Below, piece after piece: positions 1 through 12,319 of a stretch of DNA of 64,000 bases. Below the pieces are notes generated by a model. That model was not told the DNA's origin and did no database searches. It worked only from the letters and a program-made list of their open reading frames with translations. The stretch comes from Phoebastria nigripes (taxonomy: Eukaryota; Chordata; Aves; Procellariiformes; Diomedeidae): contig JAYKAV010003110.1 in assembly GCA_035582835.1 (NCBI GenBank), forward strand, positions 2,578,471-2,642,470, given 5' to 3'. Position 1 is the stretch's first letter. Every line of letters begins with the position of its first letter. The translations under genes were made by a program, and so were the position numbers.

Positions 1-1043
1 CTTCATTACTCCTACCATAACATTTTTAAATAAGTGGAGACTCCAAAAGTTCCTCCTGAATCATATGCTGCTTAATTCCTTCTTTTATATTCCATAATTT
101 CTAGCAACAGAAAATTCTAGCCCTAAATCTAGCACATACACACCCATGTACAAGAGTGTCACCCGCTGGAGACAGTTTTAATTTATCAGTTTCAGTCGCC
201 AAAGACCCAGGCTTTCCTTTCCTTACCACTTTATTCACTTGTTTATTTGCTGGACACTTTGTCAAAACCTCTGTTTAAATCTTTGATCTCAGTCAAAAGC
301 TTCCAGACTATCTTCACCCGAACTGAAGGAAGGTCACTTAATTCAATAAGCGGCATAGATATTAATCCAGCAAAGAAATAACCCTTTGGTAAAGGCATGT
401 ATGCTTGGAACTCAGTTGATTTAATTTTTTCAGAATAACTGAAAAATCATTTTAGAATAGATAATGACTCACCATAGTAGATATATTTGTACTGATTTAG
501 ACACTCATCTTAGGTGCAATCCAAGGGTTCAAAGGTAGGACACCACACTCGCATTGCAGTGGACAGAAGTAGGTATCTTCAGGGGAATAGCTCAAAGTCC
601 CTAAGGTAGGTTGCTTGAAGTAACCAGAAATAGATAATGTGGACAGTCCACCAACATGCATAATAGTGTTTAGAAACCTGACCAGCAGAGACACTCAGGA
701 ACACTACTTGTTTTTCCCTTGTGAGGCCCTGTTCAGTCTGAGTAAAAGGGGCAGAATGTGTTGCAAAGAAACTTATAAAAAAATCAATAAAATCAAAAGA
801 TCAATAAATATTAATTTGTCTAATTGAAGCTACTTTTGCTTCAATATTTAGATGTTTGCCTTGAGATCTTTTCACTGCTTTTTTTGGGTTTTTTTCAGTT
901 GATGAAGGTACATATCTTATGAGAAAGAATGCTTTTATAAATATGTTTTAGTACTTCTGAGCACCTCGTAGATAAGTTCACCATATAAGAATAATGCTTA
1001 CTGAATAAGGAGAATGCCAATTCCTGACAATTTGCATGAAGAA

Positions 1044-1063
1044 TAAATAATAATAATAATAGA
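1044..1063. repeat. (TAA)n microsatellite
   Basis: There are about six tandem AAT/TAA units with one imperfect unit at the left end. It is an ordinary intronic simple repeat. Confidence 0.8.
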
Positions 1064-1464
1064 ATAATGTTTGAAGTTGGTATCTGCAAAGCAGCCTACT
1101 GAAGTTAGCCCAAAATGAATACTTAGACTGGAATATTTGCATTAAGTTTCTTAAACTCCTTTGAAAATATTAGCCATAATATTAGTTTTATAGATGAGTT
1201 ACACTTGGCACAAAAGTGCCAAAAGTGATTTGAAATGACTGCTAAATTTAAATACATTTGCTCAAGGCCACGTAACGGCTCAGCGGAGAAGCCAGGAATG
1301 GAGCTGAGAGGCTTTGCACTGTATGTTGCACATTCCACCTCCTTGTGTGTGACAAGGAGGACTTTAAAAGACAAGGCTTCGGTTTGGCCAACTCTGGTTC
1401 TGCCTAGCATACCTAGGAATTATGGGACTGCAGACGGAGATAGGCCAGGAATAAGGGGGGTAGA

Positions 1465-1506
1465 GTTGCTTCTTGGCCTTTTTGGCTAAAGTGAAGTGTA
1501 ATAGCA
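1465..1506 (+). pseudogene. U2 snRNA 5'-end-like fragment
   Basis: The stretch includes GCTTCTTGGCCTTTTTGGCT followed by AAAGTGAAGTGTAATA. It aligns over about 38 bases with the 5' end of vertebrate U2 snRNA (GCTTCTCGGCCTTTTGGCTA...AAGTGTAGTA), with one inserted T and a few substitutions. The branch-site recognition region, Sm site and 3' stem-loops of U2 do not follow, so it is not a functional snRNA gene. It could be a truncated U2 retrocopy or the head of an snRNA-derived SINE. SINEU elements of crocodilians are known to have U1- or U2-derived heads. The sequence after about 1506 is not recognised. Confidence 0.5.
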
Positions 1507-2451
1507 TAGGAACTCCTNTGGCAAGCTAAGACATGCCACAAGACCTGACCTAGGCTACATTGACTATAATCAAGTGTTTGGCAGCAAAACAGGCTGTAAG
1601 GAACTGTTTTAGCCAGCCTGATAATTGGTTTTAATCACCAAAAGGAGATTCCTATGGCAACAGACAGTGGAAGAAAGGAACACATGGGTCTGAGGAAGGG
1701 GAGCTTCCAAGACAGAGGAGAAAAGGTATATTCAGAGAGAGGCAAGGTGGGAGATAGCTCTCAGGAAAGCAACAAGGAACGGATGAAAAACTCAAACGAG
1801 TTGCTTTAAACACAGACACTGAGCCAGAACCCAAAGGAGAGACAGGGTCTGAGTCCCAGAGGAGAGTTGGGAAGAAAGGCTGTCAAATTCTACTCTTAGA
1901 GAGGGAGAGACTGGTACAGATGTGATTGGATGGTGTGGAGGCATGTAAACTCCCGGCAGAAATCTGCAGTAAGGAGGAGAAAATGATGTAGACTCGCTGC
2001 AAGGCTCCAGAAGGGGTGAAAATGAAAAGATGAAAGTGGGTCTCATCACTGTTGTGATAACGTCATGCTTTGATTCTTTTAAAGAATATTCACAATTTTT
2101 GTTTGTGACTTATTTAATCAAGATTTGACCACAGCTTAAGGAACAGCTTCATAGTTTTATTGACCCTGAACTGTCCATCTCATGTGTTTACATAGTAAAC
2201 TCCTTATTGTAAACTATAGCTTGTTGTCTGATTAGTACAATGATGGTCTGATCTCTGTCAAGATGCATAAGAAATGCTGAAATTATAACTACAATAAACA
2301 TATTGATGATCAGGAAAGGCATTCCAAAATGCATAGTCAGCGCTGCACTTTGTTTGAATTGAATGTGCTTTTTCACACTGGTATTACCTCAGATTCCTCC
2401 TTGAGTGCAATCTCATTGCAGCAGACATTTATTTAAGTTTTTAAAATCCAC

Positions 2452-2469
2452 CTGTCAGATGTCTGACAG
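2452..2469. repeat. 8-bp perfect inverted repeat with 2-nt spacer
   Basis: The arms CTGTCAGA and TCTGACAG are separated by TG. The inner CTGTCA/TGACAG matches the TGACAG core bound by MEIS/TGIF homeodomain proteins in both orientations, but a site this short is expected by chance in 64 kb. Confidence 0.6.
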
Positions 2470-3959
2470 CATAAGAAGATGAATGACAGCCACTAGAATA
2501 AATGTCCTGACTAGTCTCCAGAGTGACACAGCTGTCTGCTGTACAGGGTATACATTTTCAAACAGTTTGCAATCCTCTCAGTGATTTGTTTTTCTCACAA
2601 TACAATTTCCTCATAAAATTATTAATCTTACTCCAGATTTATGAGCAGCATTATTATCTATTATTTACTCTTTTTCTATAACCTTCTGGAGCCATAGGGC
2701 AAGGCTAGGACTTCATTTAGTCCTAAAACAAACGTCTGCACCAAAGAACTTTTGATGTAAATAAAAAAACAAGAGACAACAAATATGTGGTCACCAAATA
2801 CAAAACGTACAGAATTCTGGAGACTCAGCTCTCCCACATAAAGTTGGTCTACACAGATGATCACACTGTTCATAAAGTGTTGGGGTTACTAGCAGGGCAC
2901 CCCTCTCATGGCATCATTAAGACACTAACTATGCAGAAAAGGGCACCCAGAAATGGATGTCTTATTGCTTACCCCTGCATCCAGTACCTGTGTCTGCACT
3001 ATCTATCTTCAGTCTCAGTTATACAGTAGTCTATGAAACTGGAAAAAAAAGAGTAGCCCCATGAATACCAGAACTAAAGAAGTTTGGTGTCCTATGGGTT
3101 CTTGTGACTGATTGATACTGATGTCTGGAAAGGTGCAAGCTCAGACTAAGGCTTGCATGGGCTGTTTCCCACGGAATTCAGTGTTTAATAAGGCATAAGT
3201 TCCCACTGAAAATTTCCCTCATCTGGGGCACTCATAAGATGCTCTTGTAGNATCTCTCCTCCTTTTAAACGATTATTTGTATGTCTTGCAAGAACTTAGC
3301 TATTGTAAGACTGCCTCTCTGTCAGCTATGCTTGAACCTGGTTATCAGTTTCAGCATTACCCTAATTTCCGTAGGAAAACAGAAGAAACTTGTTTTTTCT
3401 TCTTCACATTTTTGTTTTGACCGAAGATTCCTCTCCTGAAAATTCGTATCTGTCTTGCCTATAGGAGGGCTGCAGTACAGAAGCAGCTGAGGTAGCAACA
3501 GACTCTCCTNCTTTGATACAACATCTTCTGGTGATGACGGCCTAGGCTGAAGTCTTTAAACAACACAGGCTGTAGTTTCCACAGCCACAGGACACCTCAG
3601 ATTGGAGACTGATCAATGGGTGGTGTGTAACATCGTACTGGATACAGCACTGCCATTTTTTTTTTTCCAGTTCACAGTTCATCCTGAAACCTGAGCTTGG
3701 ACAGTAGCTCTGAGGTTATTCTATTTCCCACTCTGATCCAGTCTTCTCCTAAATCATCTTGGTTTACTATTTTTCCAGCTGTCCTGTACCACATGCCCTT
3801 TTCACTGTCTGTTCCTACATATAACTTCTATGTTGGCATAGATCTGAAAACAACTAAAAATAAAATTGTTGTCTACTACCTTATTTATTCGCCAAGCTGA
3901 ACAGACCATTTTGGTTTCCCACCTCTTCTTCTTTGCCTATAGAAGTTTAGAGCCCTTTC

Positions 3960-4460
3960 TCTGACAAAACAACACACCGCTCAGCTCCCACTGTCTGATG
4001 CAGCAGCCCTTTTAACAGGAGGCACATCTGTGACAGCTGGGGCAGGCAGTGCCTGACCTGAAATGAGTTTTGCAGTTGGCCACATTTCAAAGGGGGCTTT
4101 TAACAGACAGTAAGGAAATTTCATATCATTAAGAAATATGGCCGCCACTTGGAGGTGGTAGTGAGCAAAGGTTTTAATGAAACTAGCGTTCACCATCAAA
4201 CCTAACTATGATAAAAAATTGAAAAGCGAGAGCTGCTGGACGCCTATGACGTGTTATAAAAGCAGGTGCCATAAAACTGAGACGATATAAATTTGCAGAC
4301 TAATTTGATTGCTAGTGCAGATGCATAGCTGTTAATGCTCTATGGTTGATACATTAGCGGCAGTTGAAACAAGTCTGGCTTATTCCATTTTCAGTAAACA
4401 GAGCATGAGGTTGGCTGTAAATGGTCTGTTTAGCAGAATAGACTGAACATATGAAAAATT
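3960..4460. promoter_or_regulatory. Candidate conserved non-coding element (CpG-retaining intronic block)
   Basis: Within AT-rich intron this block keeps scattered CpGs (GGCCGCC, AAAGCGAG, GACGCC, GACGTG, GAGACG, TAGCGG). It has several homeodomain/CDX-like words such as GCCATAAAA and GTTAATG, and a compact run without low complexity. It looks like constrained non-coding DNA by eye only; no alignment was possible. A regulatory role for the PAX9/NKX2 neighbourhood is inference. Confidence 0.3.
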
Positions 4461-5064
4461 ATTCATTACAAACATTTACAACCCACACGTGTCATTTATA
4501 TCACTTGACCACTCAACATAAAAGGTTTATTGTTTTTGGCAAAATAAGCTGCAAACATTCTTAATTGGGATGCAAATTTAATGCACAGTTTAGCACTGTT
4601 GACAGCTAAAAGGCTCATACGGACATTTCCATACATTTTTCCACTTACGTTACAGATGGTGAACAGCAGATACATAGTCAAGAGCCAAAATTATTTCAAA
4701 AGTGTAGTATTCTTATTTCACAATTTTTATATGTTTGTCAATATCACAAGACTGACTTTAAGATTTTGTTTTCTGGCAAAATATACAAAGTGAACAAATT
4801 AGGTTTTGTAATGAAATCAAGTATGTGAGAAATCTTGAAAAGTTACAACTCCCTAATATTTTTCAGACTAACTGCAAAACAGCTTCTATCAAATTCCTTG
4901 TACAGGTTTGATAACTCTTAGCCTCTAGTACTTGCCTACTGACAGAAGAGGTTTAAGTTACAGATCACAAAATATTGTTGAATACTTCTACTTTCCAGTC
5001 ATTGAAGTGAAGTTTAATGCATGTAAATGCCTGAGACATACTGTTGGCTAACACAAGCCAGATG

Positions 5065-5120
5065 AGGCCTGATCTCGGGGTAAGATTTGCATTGATTTTA
5101 ATGGGAGTTCGATCAGAATT
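5065..5120. repeat. Old palindromic repeat copy (CCTGATC...TTTTAATGGGAGTT type)
   Basis: The copy begins GAGGCCTGATC, passes through ATTGATTTTAATGGGAGTT and ends with GATCAG. The same architecture recurs at 47191-47267 and 61161-61210. It resembles the dispersed sauropsid repeat whose core reads CCATTGACTTCAATGG. The family name is not certain. Confidence 0.5.
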
Positions 5121-7077
5121 ATTGGCTATATCTATATGTACGGAACTGTCTATGGCACTGATGCCAGCTGGCCTAGAGACTCCTATTAACTTTATTAGCA
5201 CTACTAAATGCTATTACCATTCAAAACAGCCTAGCTGCATGAAACCTGCCTATTAGGAATGGCTTCTTGTCTGTGCTAGCTCCTAAGCCATACCCAGGAA
5301 CCGTGTTGGCTGGCCCCGGCCAAAGCTGTGCCAGGGAACATTTAACAGCACAGATGACTGAGTTTCAGTGACGCTGCTCAATTCACTAGCACAGGTGTAG
5401 CCACTGTGCAAGCCACCATGCAAGCCACTTTGCACTAGTTAAGCACACAGCAAACCTCTCCACTTTTTTGCAGTTAATGCAATCTAATCCTACATTGATT
5501 AAATTGCCTTTTGCTTTTGATAGTATGTACAGGACAGCTGGGCCACTGGCTGACACCATTGAAGTAATTTCTCTTTCGTTTTCTAGAGGTACTTAAATCT
5601 ATGTTGTAGATGTTAACAATCCCCTGTATCACACAAAATCTGTATAAAGTGCTAATTTCTCTCAGATCATAAAGCTCTGAATCTTTCTAATCATGCAATT
5701 TTTTTTCCCCATTTTTTAAAATCTGAAAGGCTAGGAAAGCATGCTTATGCCAAATACTACTACTATTCTTCAATTGCGACACAAGAACACTTCAGGATTT
5801 CCATAGAAGTTGCACACAAGCTTCTCTGACCTTACCTGCATATGATTCTGAATGTTCTGCACAGTGATTATAATTTTTTCATCTTTTGATCAACATAAAC
5901 CAGTTTACTCCTATCTTAGTATCAAGGTATGCTTGTGCCTTGAGATTTTAGAATGTGTGATTAAAGTACATTGTAAAGTATGCTTAAATACACTAAAAGA
6001 AACTTGTAGAAACTTGTGGGTTAGCTGCTCTTGAACAATTCAATTTACTGTAATGATCTGCAAATAAGAAGTGGAGCTTTTCTCCATTTACACAGTGTTG
6101 CCAACAAAAATACCAGGCTACTCAGAAGTGCAGAAAAAAAAGAGGTGTTACTTCATCTGGGAATAGAAGCTGATCCCTTTTGATGTAAATTGCAGCTTCT
6201 TATATGAATATCACTACCTATTACACCTGTGACTGTTTAACTGTCATCATCTAAAAATCACATTAGTGAAAACACACTTCAGCAAGTAATGTACTGGAGT
6301 AATTAATAAACCATTAGCTGTTGCTCACACAGTCATTTAGAAAGTTGCCAGTATTACCATGTTTTCATTAGTAAAATTTCCCTTTGTTCTAAAGGGAAAT
6401 GTTTCCTTTGTTATGTAAAGGAATATAAGACTATCAAATAAAATTGCTTCAAGTGAAATTACAGCTATAAAGATTCTTTTTTTTTATCTTACTCATAGGA
6501 CATACTACATAAAGCCCCTGTGCGTGACCCTGTAAGTCCTGTTTTGGGCTGGCTCCCTCCCATGTGGATAAATCTGTCCCGTCGTCCTTCAACACTAGGT
6601 TGAACTCTCTTTTGAGTAAACAGGCCCAGCACATGGCCAGAATACCCTATGTACTGCAGCTCTGCTATCTCCTCAAGCTTTGACCCTTACTTTGTGAATA
6701 CTGAAAGAAGTTCTAGAAACTGATTTTTCTCTTCTAAGCAAGTTTACCACAAAAAAGTGCATACATACCTAACATAAGCATAACATACCTGTATCCCAAT
6801 TTCTGTCTTTTTACATTGCTACCATGGCATAAAGGGAAATTTGTAAAAATGAGAATTCAAAGATGACTACTTTATTTATACTCAGCTTTGCTTAAAAAGT
6901 GAGAAGTACAAATCCTTGGTTTGCTTTCATTAAAATGCTATAGATTTCTGTAAAACAGAGAGCTAGGTTAGTCACTGTTTATTACTAAATACCACAGCTT
7001 TGCACAGAAAAATACAGTGTTAATTAAATTGCCAAACCTCTTATCTGTTTGTCTATTGCATTGTATGAAGAACTTAC

Positions 7078-7242
7078 TTTATTGACTGGAAGAATGTTTT
7101 TCACATTGAAGTAGAATCCAAAGTAAACCATGTTAAAAACTCCGTGACGGCCCAGTGTTGCAGTAAGACCTTTGTTGAGTCCTTGGAAGCCCAGACCATC
7201 AGTTTTAATGATCTGCCGAGCTTGAACAAAGCTAGATGGTTG
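7078..7242 (-). CDS. SLC25A21: SLC25A21 exon, second-repeat loop and transmembrane helix 4 (165 nt)
   Basis: This is the largest exon in the window, with 55 codons in phase 0 at both ends. The minus-strand translation starts QPSSFVQARQIIKTDGLGFQ, continues with GLNKGLTATLGRHGVFNMVY and ends FGFYFNVKNILPVNK. It holds the GLNKGLTATLGRHGVFNMVYF block that is nearly invariant in SLC25A21 and related carriers, covering the matrix h34 helix, the [DE]G motif and helix 4. The donor is the consensus AAA|GTAAGTTC, and the acceptor has a long pyrimidine tract ending in TTGTGTAG. The family's next exon, beginning DPILEFW and carrying the third signature, was not found below 7078, so it lies outside the window. 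No stop or frameshift is seen. Confidence 0.97.
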
Positions 7243-10200
7243 CTACACAAGTTAAGCAAAAGAAGGAAGAGATCATCTTTACAAGACGAAAACAATAACC
7301 ATAGCATCATTTCAACCCTGTTGACAAACTCAGTGTTGCCAATTCTTGTCATTTTATCTTAAGTCTCACCATATTTGTTATTTTCCCTTTCCTGTGATCA
7401 GTAGAAATCACAACTTTCATTAAAAAAAGATTCCTCATTTTTCTGATTGCAGAAAAAAGATGGAAGCATGACTTGAGTACTGTAGAAGACTAAAGATCCC
7501 TAAAGCAAAGAAAAAGGTCTTAAAATCATAATTGAAAAAAAAAAATTACAGAGCAACATGTGGCTTTGAATGTGTGAATTTGGCAATAGTTTTTTTATCA
7601 TTGATGCTGTGCCGTTAAGATTACGACAGATGAAACCCTTACACAACTAGAATATGTAACAATTATTCTGGACAATAAGAAGATAAAAACAGCTTCTCTA
7701 GTAAAACTAATGGCACAGAAATATGCATGGTGAGGGAGTGATAAAAGGGACAGAACTGGAATAGGAAATTTTTGAGCCATTATGGCTAGGGAAGCAAGTC
7801 CTTGGGAGCCACAAATTAGAGCAGCAAGGGAGGCTATAAATATTTGTGTTGAAGATCAGTTCGGCAGTTTCCAGATTCAATGTTAGGAGTAGGGTTGAAA
7901 GGTGACAAAAGGCATATATACTGCCTGGGAACCCTTCTGGATCCTCTGAGGCTCTTCATGCTCTTAAGAATGCAAACCACTGCTTTAAAACATTGACTTT
8001 TGAAGGAGTTATTGGGTACACAGCACTTTTTAAAACCAGATCACATGTTAAAGTTTCTTCTTCTAGTGTTGAAAATCTTGAAAAGAAGGTAGGTTTGTTT
8101 TTTGTTTGTTTGTTTTTTTCTTAAGCATCCAACTGGAAATCCTGTTTTGCCCTCCTAATGAATTATTTGACTTAAAAAGTGTAGTTAGATTTTGAAAATC
8201 AGAACACCCACTTAAATTCCAAGGTACAGATTTAGGAAATTGACTTTAGAAATCCTGTTTTGAAAATAATGCCCAAAAGGCATAGAAATCATTTTAGTCA
8301 GCCAACTTCCAGTTAACGAAAGGCAGAAAGGAAGAAACTTCCTCAGAATCCACTTATATAATGACCAGTTCCTCAGACAGGATCTGCCTGACTACATACA
8401 CATTCGATCTATTTACCAATATACTTTGATACTTAGAATCAGGTGTTCCCCTTCTGAACATTTTAGATTTCTTTTTAGCAGAATTATAGAAAAGGTCCTT
8501 TCAAAAAGTTGTTGACTTGAGTTTGGCTTTCTCCGAAGCATAAAGCTCTGGGTAACCAAATATTTAATTAGAAAGGCAAAACATGACTTCCACTAGGAGG
8601 CTCAAACATGAAAATATAGAAGAATTTTGACTACAACGCTGTGAACACTGCTAATTTCAATACACTTATTTGTTTAATAGCTTTCCATTTCAAAATATCA
8701 CTGTGGTAGATCAGCAGCACCAGCCAAATGATGCCTATTATATCTGACACAGCATATGACTGCTTATTTAGGTGACTGACAAGTTTAGTCTTTAATACTA
8801 AGTTACATTCTGTTTTTTCATATTTGGTAACAAGTATTATCCTGTTAATACTCTGCATACATTTTACTATAGTTTACTTTTCTAACTACCCCCAGGGATT
8901 CAGATCAGAATCTATTCTAAAATGTAGATACCCAACATGGAATATGGTCCAGATAATAGCAATAATATCCCTTCTCATGCACAAAAATGAGGATTAGATC
9001 TTTAAAAAATAACTAGTGGTCCTGAATAAAGTGATTTAAGCTGAACACAGCAACTTTCCATAGTAAGGTATCCCTTAGTCTCATCTTGAATACAGATTTA
9101 CTAATGGCTCAGAGGGGAAGCCTATCACTTGCTGAACACCTGAGATGGGATTCATCAGTCCAAATGTAGATACCTCCAATGTCTACATCCACAGCTGAGC
9201 TACTCAAAAAGACTCCCTTTTTCAGTCCTTTAGCAATAAAGAGGGCTCTCCTAGACAGCACTGCACTTCATTCAAAGTAGGCATCTCAAATATCAGCTGA
9301 TCAAGCCATAGAAGGTCTGTGTTTCATCACTGATGATGGAAGGACCTTAGGATGACTAATTCAGATGGAGGAATTTATTGTATAAACATCTGGAGTTTAA
9401 TTCACTTCACACAGCTGTTGACTTATACTTAATAGAGACCTAGTCAGTGGAATCTGGAGTCAGATTCTTCTCATCATAAAGCAGAAACCTGTATTTGTTT
9501 AATTAATCACAACTCTTAAGTCAGGTGAGAAGATTTTTATTACCACACCAGCTTCTATAGCCAGTGAGTTATCCATGGCTGCAGGGAAAAGAAAAAAAAA
9601 AAAAGAAATCCAAACAACAAGGTGTTGGGCCTTATAGCAGTTTTCCTTAACAAAAAGTCACCGTTATTTTTACCTGTAGCAATCCACATTACAAAAGTGC
9701 TGATAGGTGATTTATAGTGGCCTTCCTCTTTAAACCTATCAGCCCTAGAAAGATGATCTGGTACCACAGAATAATTCAGCTGTCACTGTAGTGTGTGAAT
9801 ATTTGCTTTGGGAGTGTGCAGGAGTCTGGGTGTGGGTGTATGTGTTCATGCTCTTCCTTGTTCCTTTTAAACAAGATATATTTATTATTTCAATACAATA
9901 GTCAAAGAAATATGTGAACTGCATTAGGTTTCATCATATAGTATGAAAGCTACACAATGGGATAGGTACATACTTTACTTAAACCTTTTAGAAAAACAGT
10001 ACATGGTAATGAAATGAGTGTACCACTGCCTTACGCTGTGTACTATAACATGCACATGCTTCTCCCAACAGGCTTGAGTTCACATGCTTTAGTGTGGAAT
10101 GTTCTTTAACATATTATTAATGAGAACTTGAGATCACGGTAATGAAGTCACTGGAGTTTTCCTGATTTACAGCAAAATGTGAAATTCTAACACTTTTTTT

Positions 10201-12211
10201 AAAAGATGTATTAAAAATTGATATGTCTGTGATTTAACTATCTTTGTGATTTAAGAACTTCAGTCCATTGGATTTTTTCATTAGGGCAAATAGACACCTT
10301 TATTTTATTTTAGGTGTAAACTAGGTTTCTACTGGAGTCCCAATAGCATTCTTTTACAATTTTATTTGTATGATAATATACTATTATTTGGATTTTGTGA
10401 AAATCTGCATTTAAATTAAATTCAAATAAAATTCACCTAAACCAAAACAACTCAGAATGCTTTTGAACAGCTACACTGTGACTACTGGACTGTTCTGAAG
10501 GTCACCAAGGAAGAGATGCTGTAATTAAAGTAAGTAATTGCATAAAATTTACTAACTAAAACACCCCAGACTTTGTTATAAAGTTTACAATAGAGAAGAA
10601 AATTAAAATGCATGAAGTGAAAGGATATATTGGTCTCTTGCAACTTTACAGGAACTAGTTTGCTCAAAATATAATACTGGTGTATTTACACTCAAAACCA
10701 GAGGTTTTATTAAGATAGGTTAATTGTACCTTCCCAACTGTGAGGCAGAAAGATCCAGAATATCTGCTTAGTTTACTACTGCTGGAACAGTAGTAGTCCA
10801 TAATTTTTTGATATCACCTTCCTGAGAGAGAGATCCTCTCACACATTGCTTTCTCCCACTTTCAGTCTCTCTCCTTCCAGGATCCTAACCTTTTTACTCC
10901 TGTACTGTATTTGCTCTCTGTTTCAGTGGCTTTGCTACCAGTGGTTAAAAAATGTATAGGCTGGAGACTTGGAGCAACCAAACATCTCTTTCACATGCAT
11001 TGAGAATCGAACAGAAATTTACCAAATGTTTTAAAATTTGTTCTGAAAGAGAATGCTTCTCTGTATGAGTTACGGAGTAGGTACCAGCTAGTCTATGACA
11101 TTTGGAAATCAGTGGCAGTATTTTGCCAGAGCGTACCTGAGGAGCTTGGCCCAAACAGCTTATGTAAATGGCCAGGTGATAAATCTCTTTACTGTGCATC
11201 CCCCAGAAAGGTTCAATTTGTGCAGAGGAGTGCTACAAGGCATGCAAGTATTAACTCAGTCAAAACTTAATAGTAGAATATGCAAAAATCATGCCTCACC
11301 AGGGATTCAGCCAACCTTTTCATGCATGCTTATGTGATTTGGCACTTCTACCATGGTACAGCTGATTTCTCAAAAGATTTTGAAAAAGCTGATTTGACAA
11401 TTGTTAGTCTTATTCACTGAGAAAAGAAAGAAGAAACTGTGTGACTGCCTTCCTTCACTTTAGCCTGGAACATTTTTTACATTAAAATTAATTGAAGCTG
11501 GTGCATTCCTGGGAACACTTGATTTTGATGAATCACTGTTTTCCAGTTTGATCTTTTTCCCCTTTCAGCAGTGCCCAGAACTGTGGACAAAGTCAGTTTT
11601 GCACACTGACTTCTTTGAACAAAACAATATTTGAATAATAAAACTCTGAAGTGAAACAGGAATTTAAATTATTGGTGTGCTTTATTATATAACTATTTCC
11701 TGGTTTGTGCTTATAAATGTGAAGACCTATAATATAAATAATTTAATCCAAGACTGAAATCTACCAGTTACATTTTTAACATAAAATGCACCAGCTGGAC
11801 CCTGGCTAGGGCATGGGGCCATGGTGTTTTATGCTAACCTTCAGTGCTGACTTGAAGTCTGGAGCCTGCTGGGGCAAACGCGCTGTGTACAAGGGGCTCA
11901 GGTTTGTACTTCTGGATTACAGTTCCTCACAGTGCTGGGCTGCTGGCTGCTCTGGAGGGATGAAGGTGTACTTCAGGCACAGAATATTTACAATGGAGAT
12001 GCTGACACCGCTGACAATATTCAGTATGCATCTCTGCATATCTGAAGGCATCGTCTATTGAGTCTCTTCTCTCTTTTTCCATTTCTGTTAAGCTTGTGGG
12101 AAAATAATTTGCATCAACCCAATCTATTATAGACATTCTGCTCTAAATATGAACTTTGAAGTGCATTATGCCTAATAAAGCAGAAAAAGAAGAATGAAGC
12201 AATTCTCATAC
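7243..12211 (-). other. SLC25A21: SLC25A21 intron, 4,969 bp
   Basis: The donor (GTATGAG) is at the high-coordinate end and the acceptor (GTGTAG) at the low end. Inside are a TTTG-rich tract at 8094-8119 and a short A-rich run near 9590-9605. No transposable element or coding exon was recognised. Confidence 0.9.
8094..8119. repeat. (TTTG)n simple repeat
   Basis: TTTG units with interspersed T runs. It is intronic low complexity. Confidence 0.7.
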
Positions 12212-12319
12212 CTCTGTGAAGGCATTCCGATTTGTCTGTAAGGTAACCTTTACTACTTCAAAAGGGTTAACCACAACTGCCTCTGTCAACCCAGATCCCA
12301 AGCCAGCAACGGCAAATGC
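12212..12319 (-). CDS. SLC25A21: SLC25A21 exon, second-repeat carrier signature (108 nt)
   Basis: The 36-codon, phase 0/0 exon encodes the third transmembrane helix and the second mitochondrial-carrier signature. The minus-strand translation begins AFAVAGLGSGLTEAVVVNPF and continues EVVKVTLQTNRNAFTE. The NPFEVVK motif fits PX[DE]XX[KR], whose charged residues form the matrix salt-bridge network in all SLC25 carriers. GSGLTEA is typical of this carrier. Splice sites are TTCCTAG at the acceptor and GAG|GTATGAG at the donor. The acceptor tract is T-rich but interrupted by A runs, so it is weaker than the others. In the recalled human protein the positions after the signature read VGLQANRNTFAE, so the substitutions here (T for G, T for A, A for T and T for A) are confined to a loop. 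Confidence 0.97.

Larger units (their letters stand above)
1..7077 (-). other. SLC25A21: SLC25A21 intron downstream of the helix-4 exon, partial
   Basis: This is AT-rich intronic DNA with no coding exon I can support. The expected third-repeat exon (DPILEFW, FDVAKSRIQ) was searched for on the minus strand and not seen. Contents recognised are a TAA microsatellite at about 1044-1063, a U2-like fragment at 1465-1506, an 8-bp inverted repeat at 2452-2469, a CpG-retaining block at about 3960-4460, and an old palindromic repeat copy at about 5065-5120. The remainder shows only short ORFs of about 60-95 codons in both strands, with no family resemblance. Confidence 0.85.

Noticed and set aside
1..7077. 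Expected next SLC25A21 exon with the third carrier signature (FDVAKSRIQ)
   Set aside because: No minus-strand match to the signature or its flanks was found, so it is taken to lie below coordinate 1.
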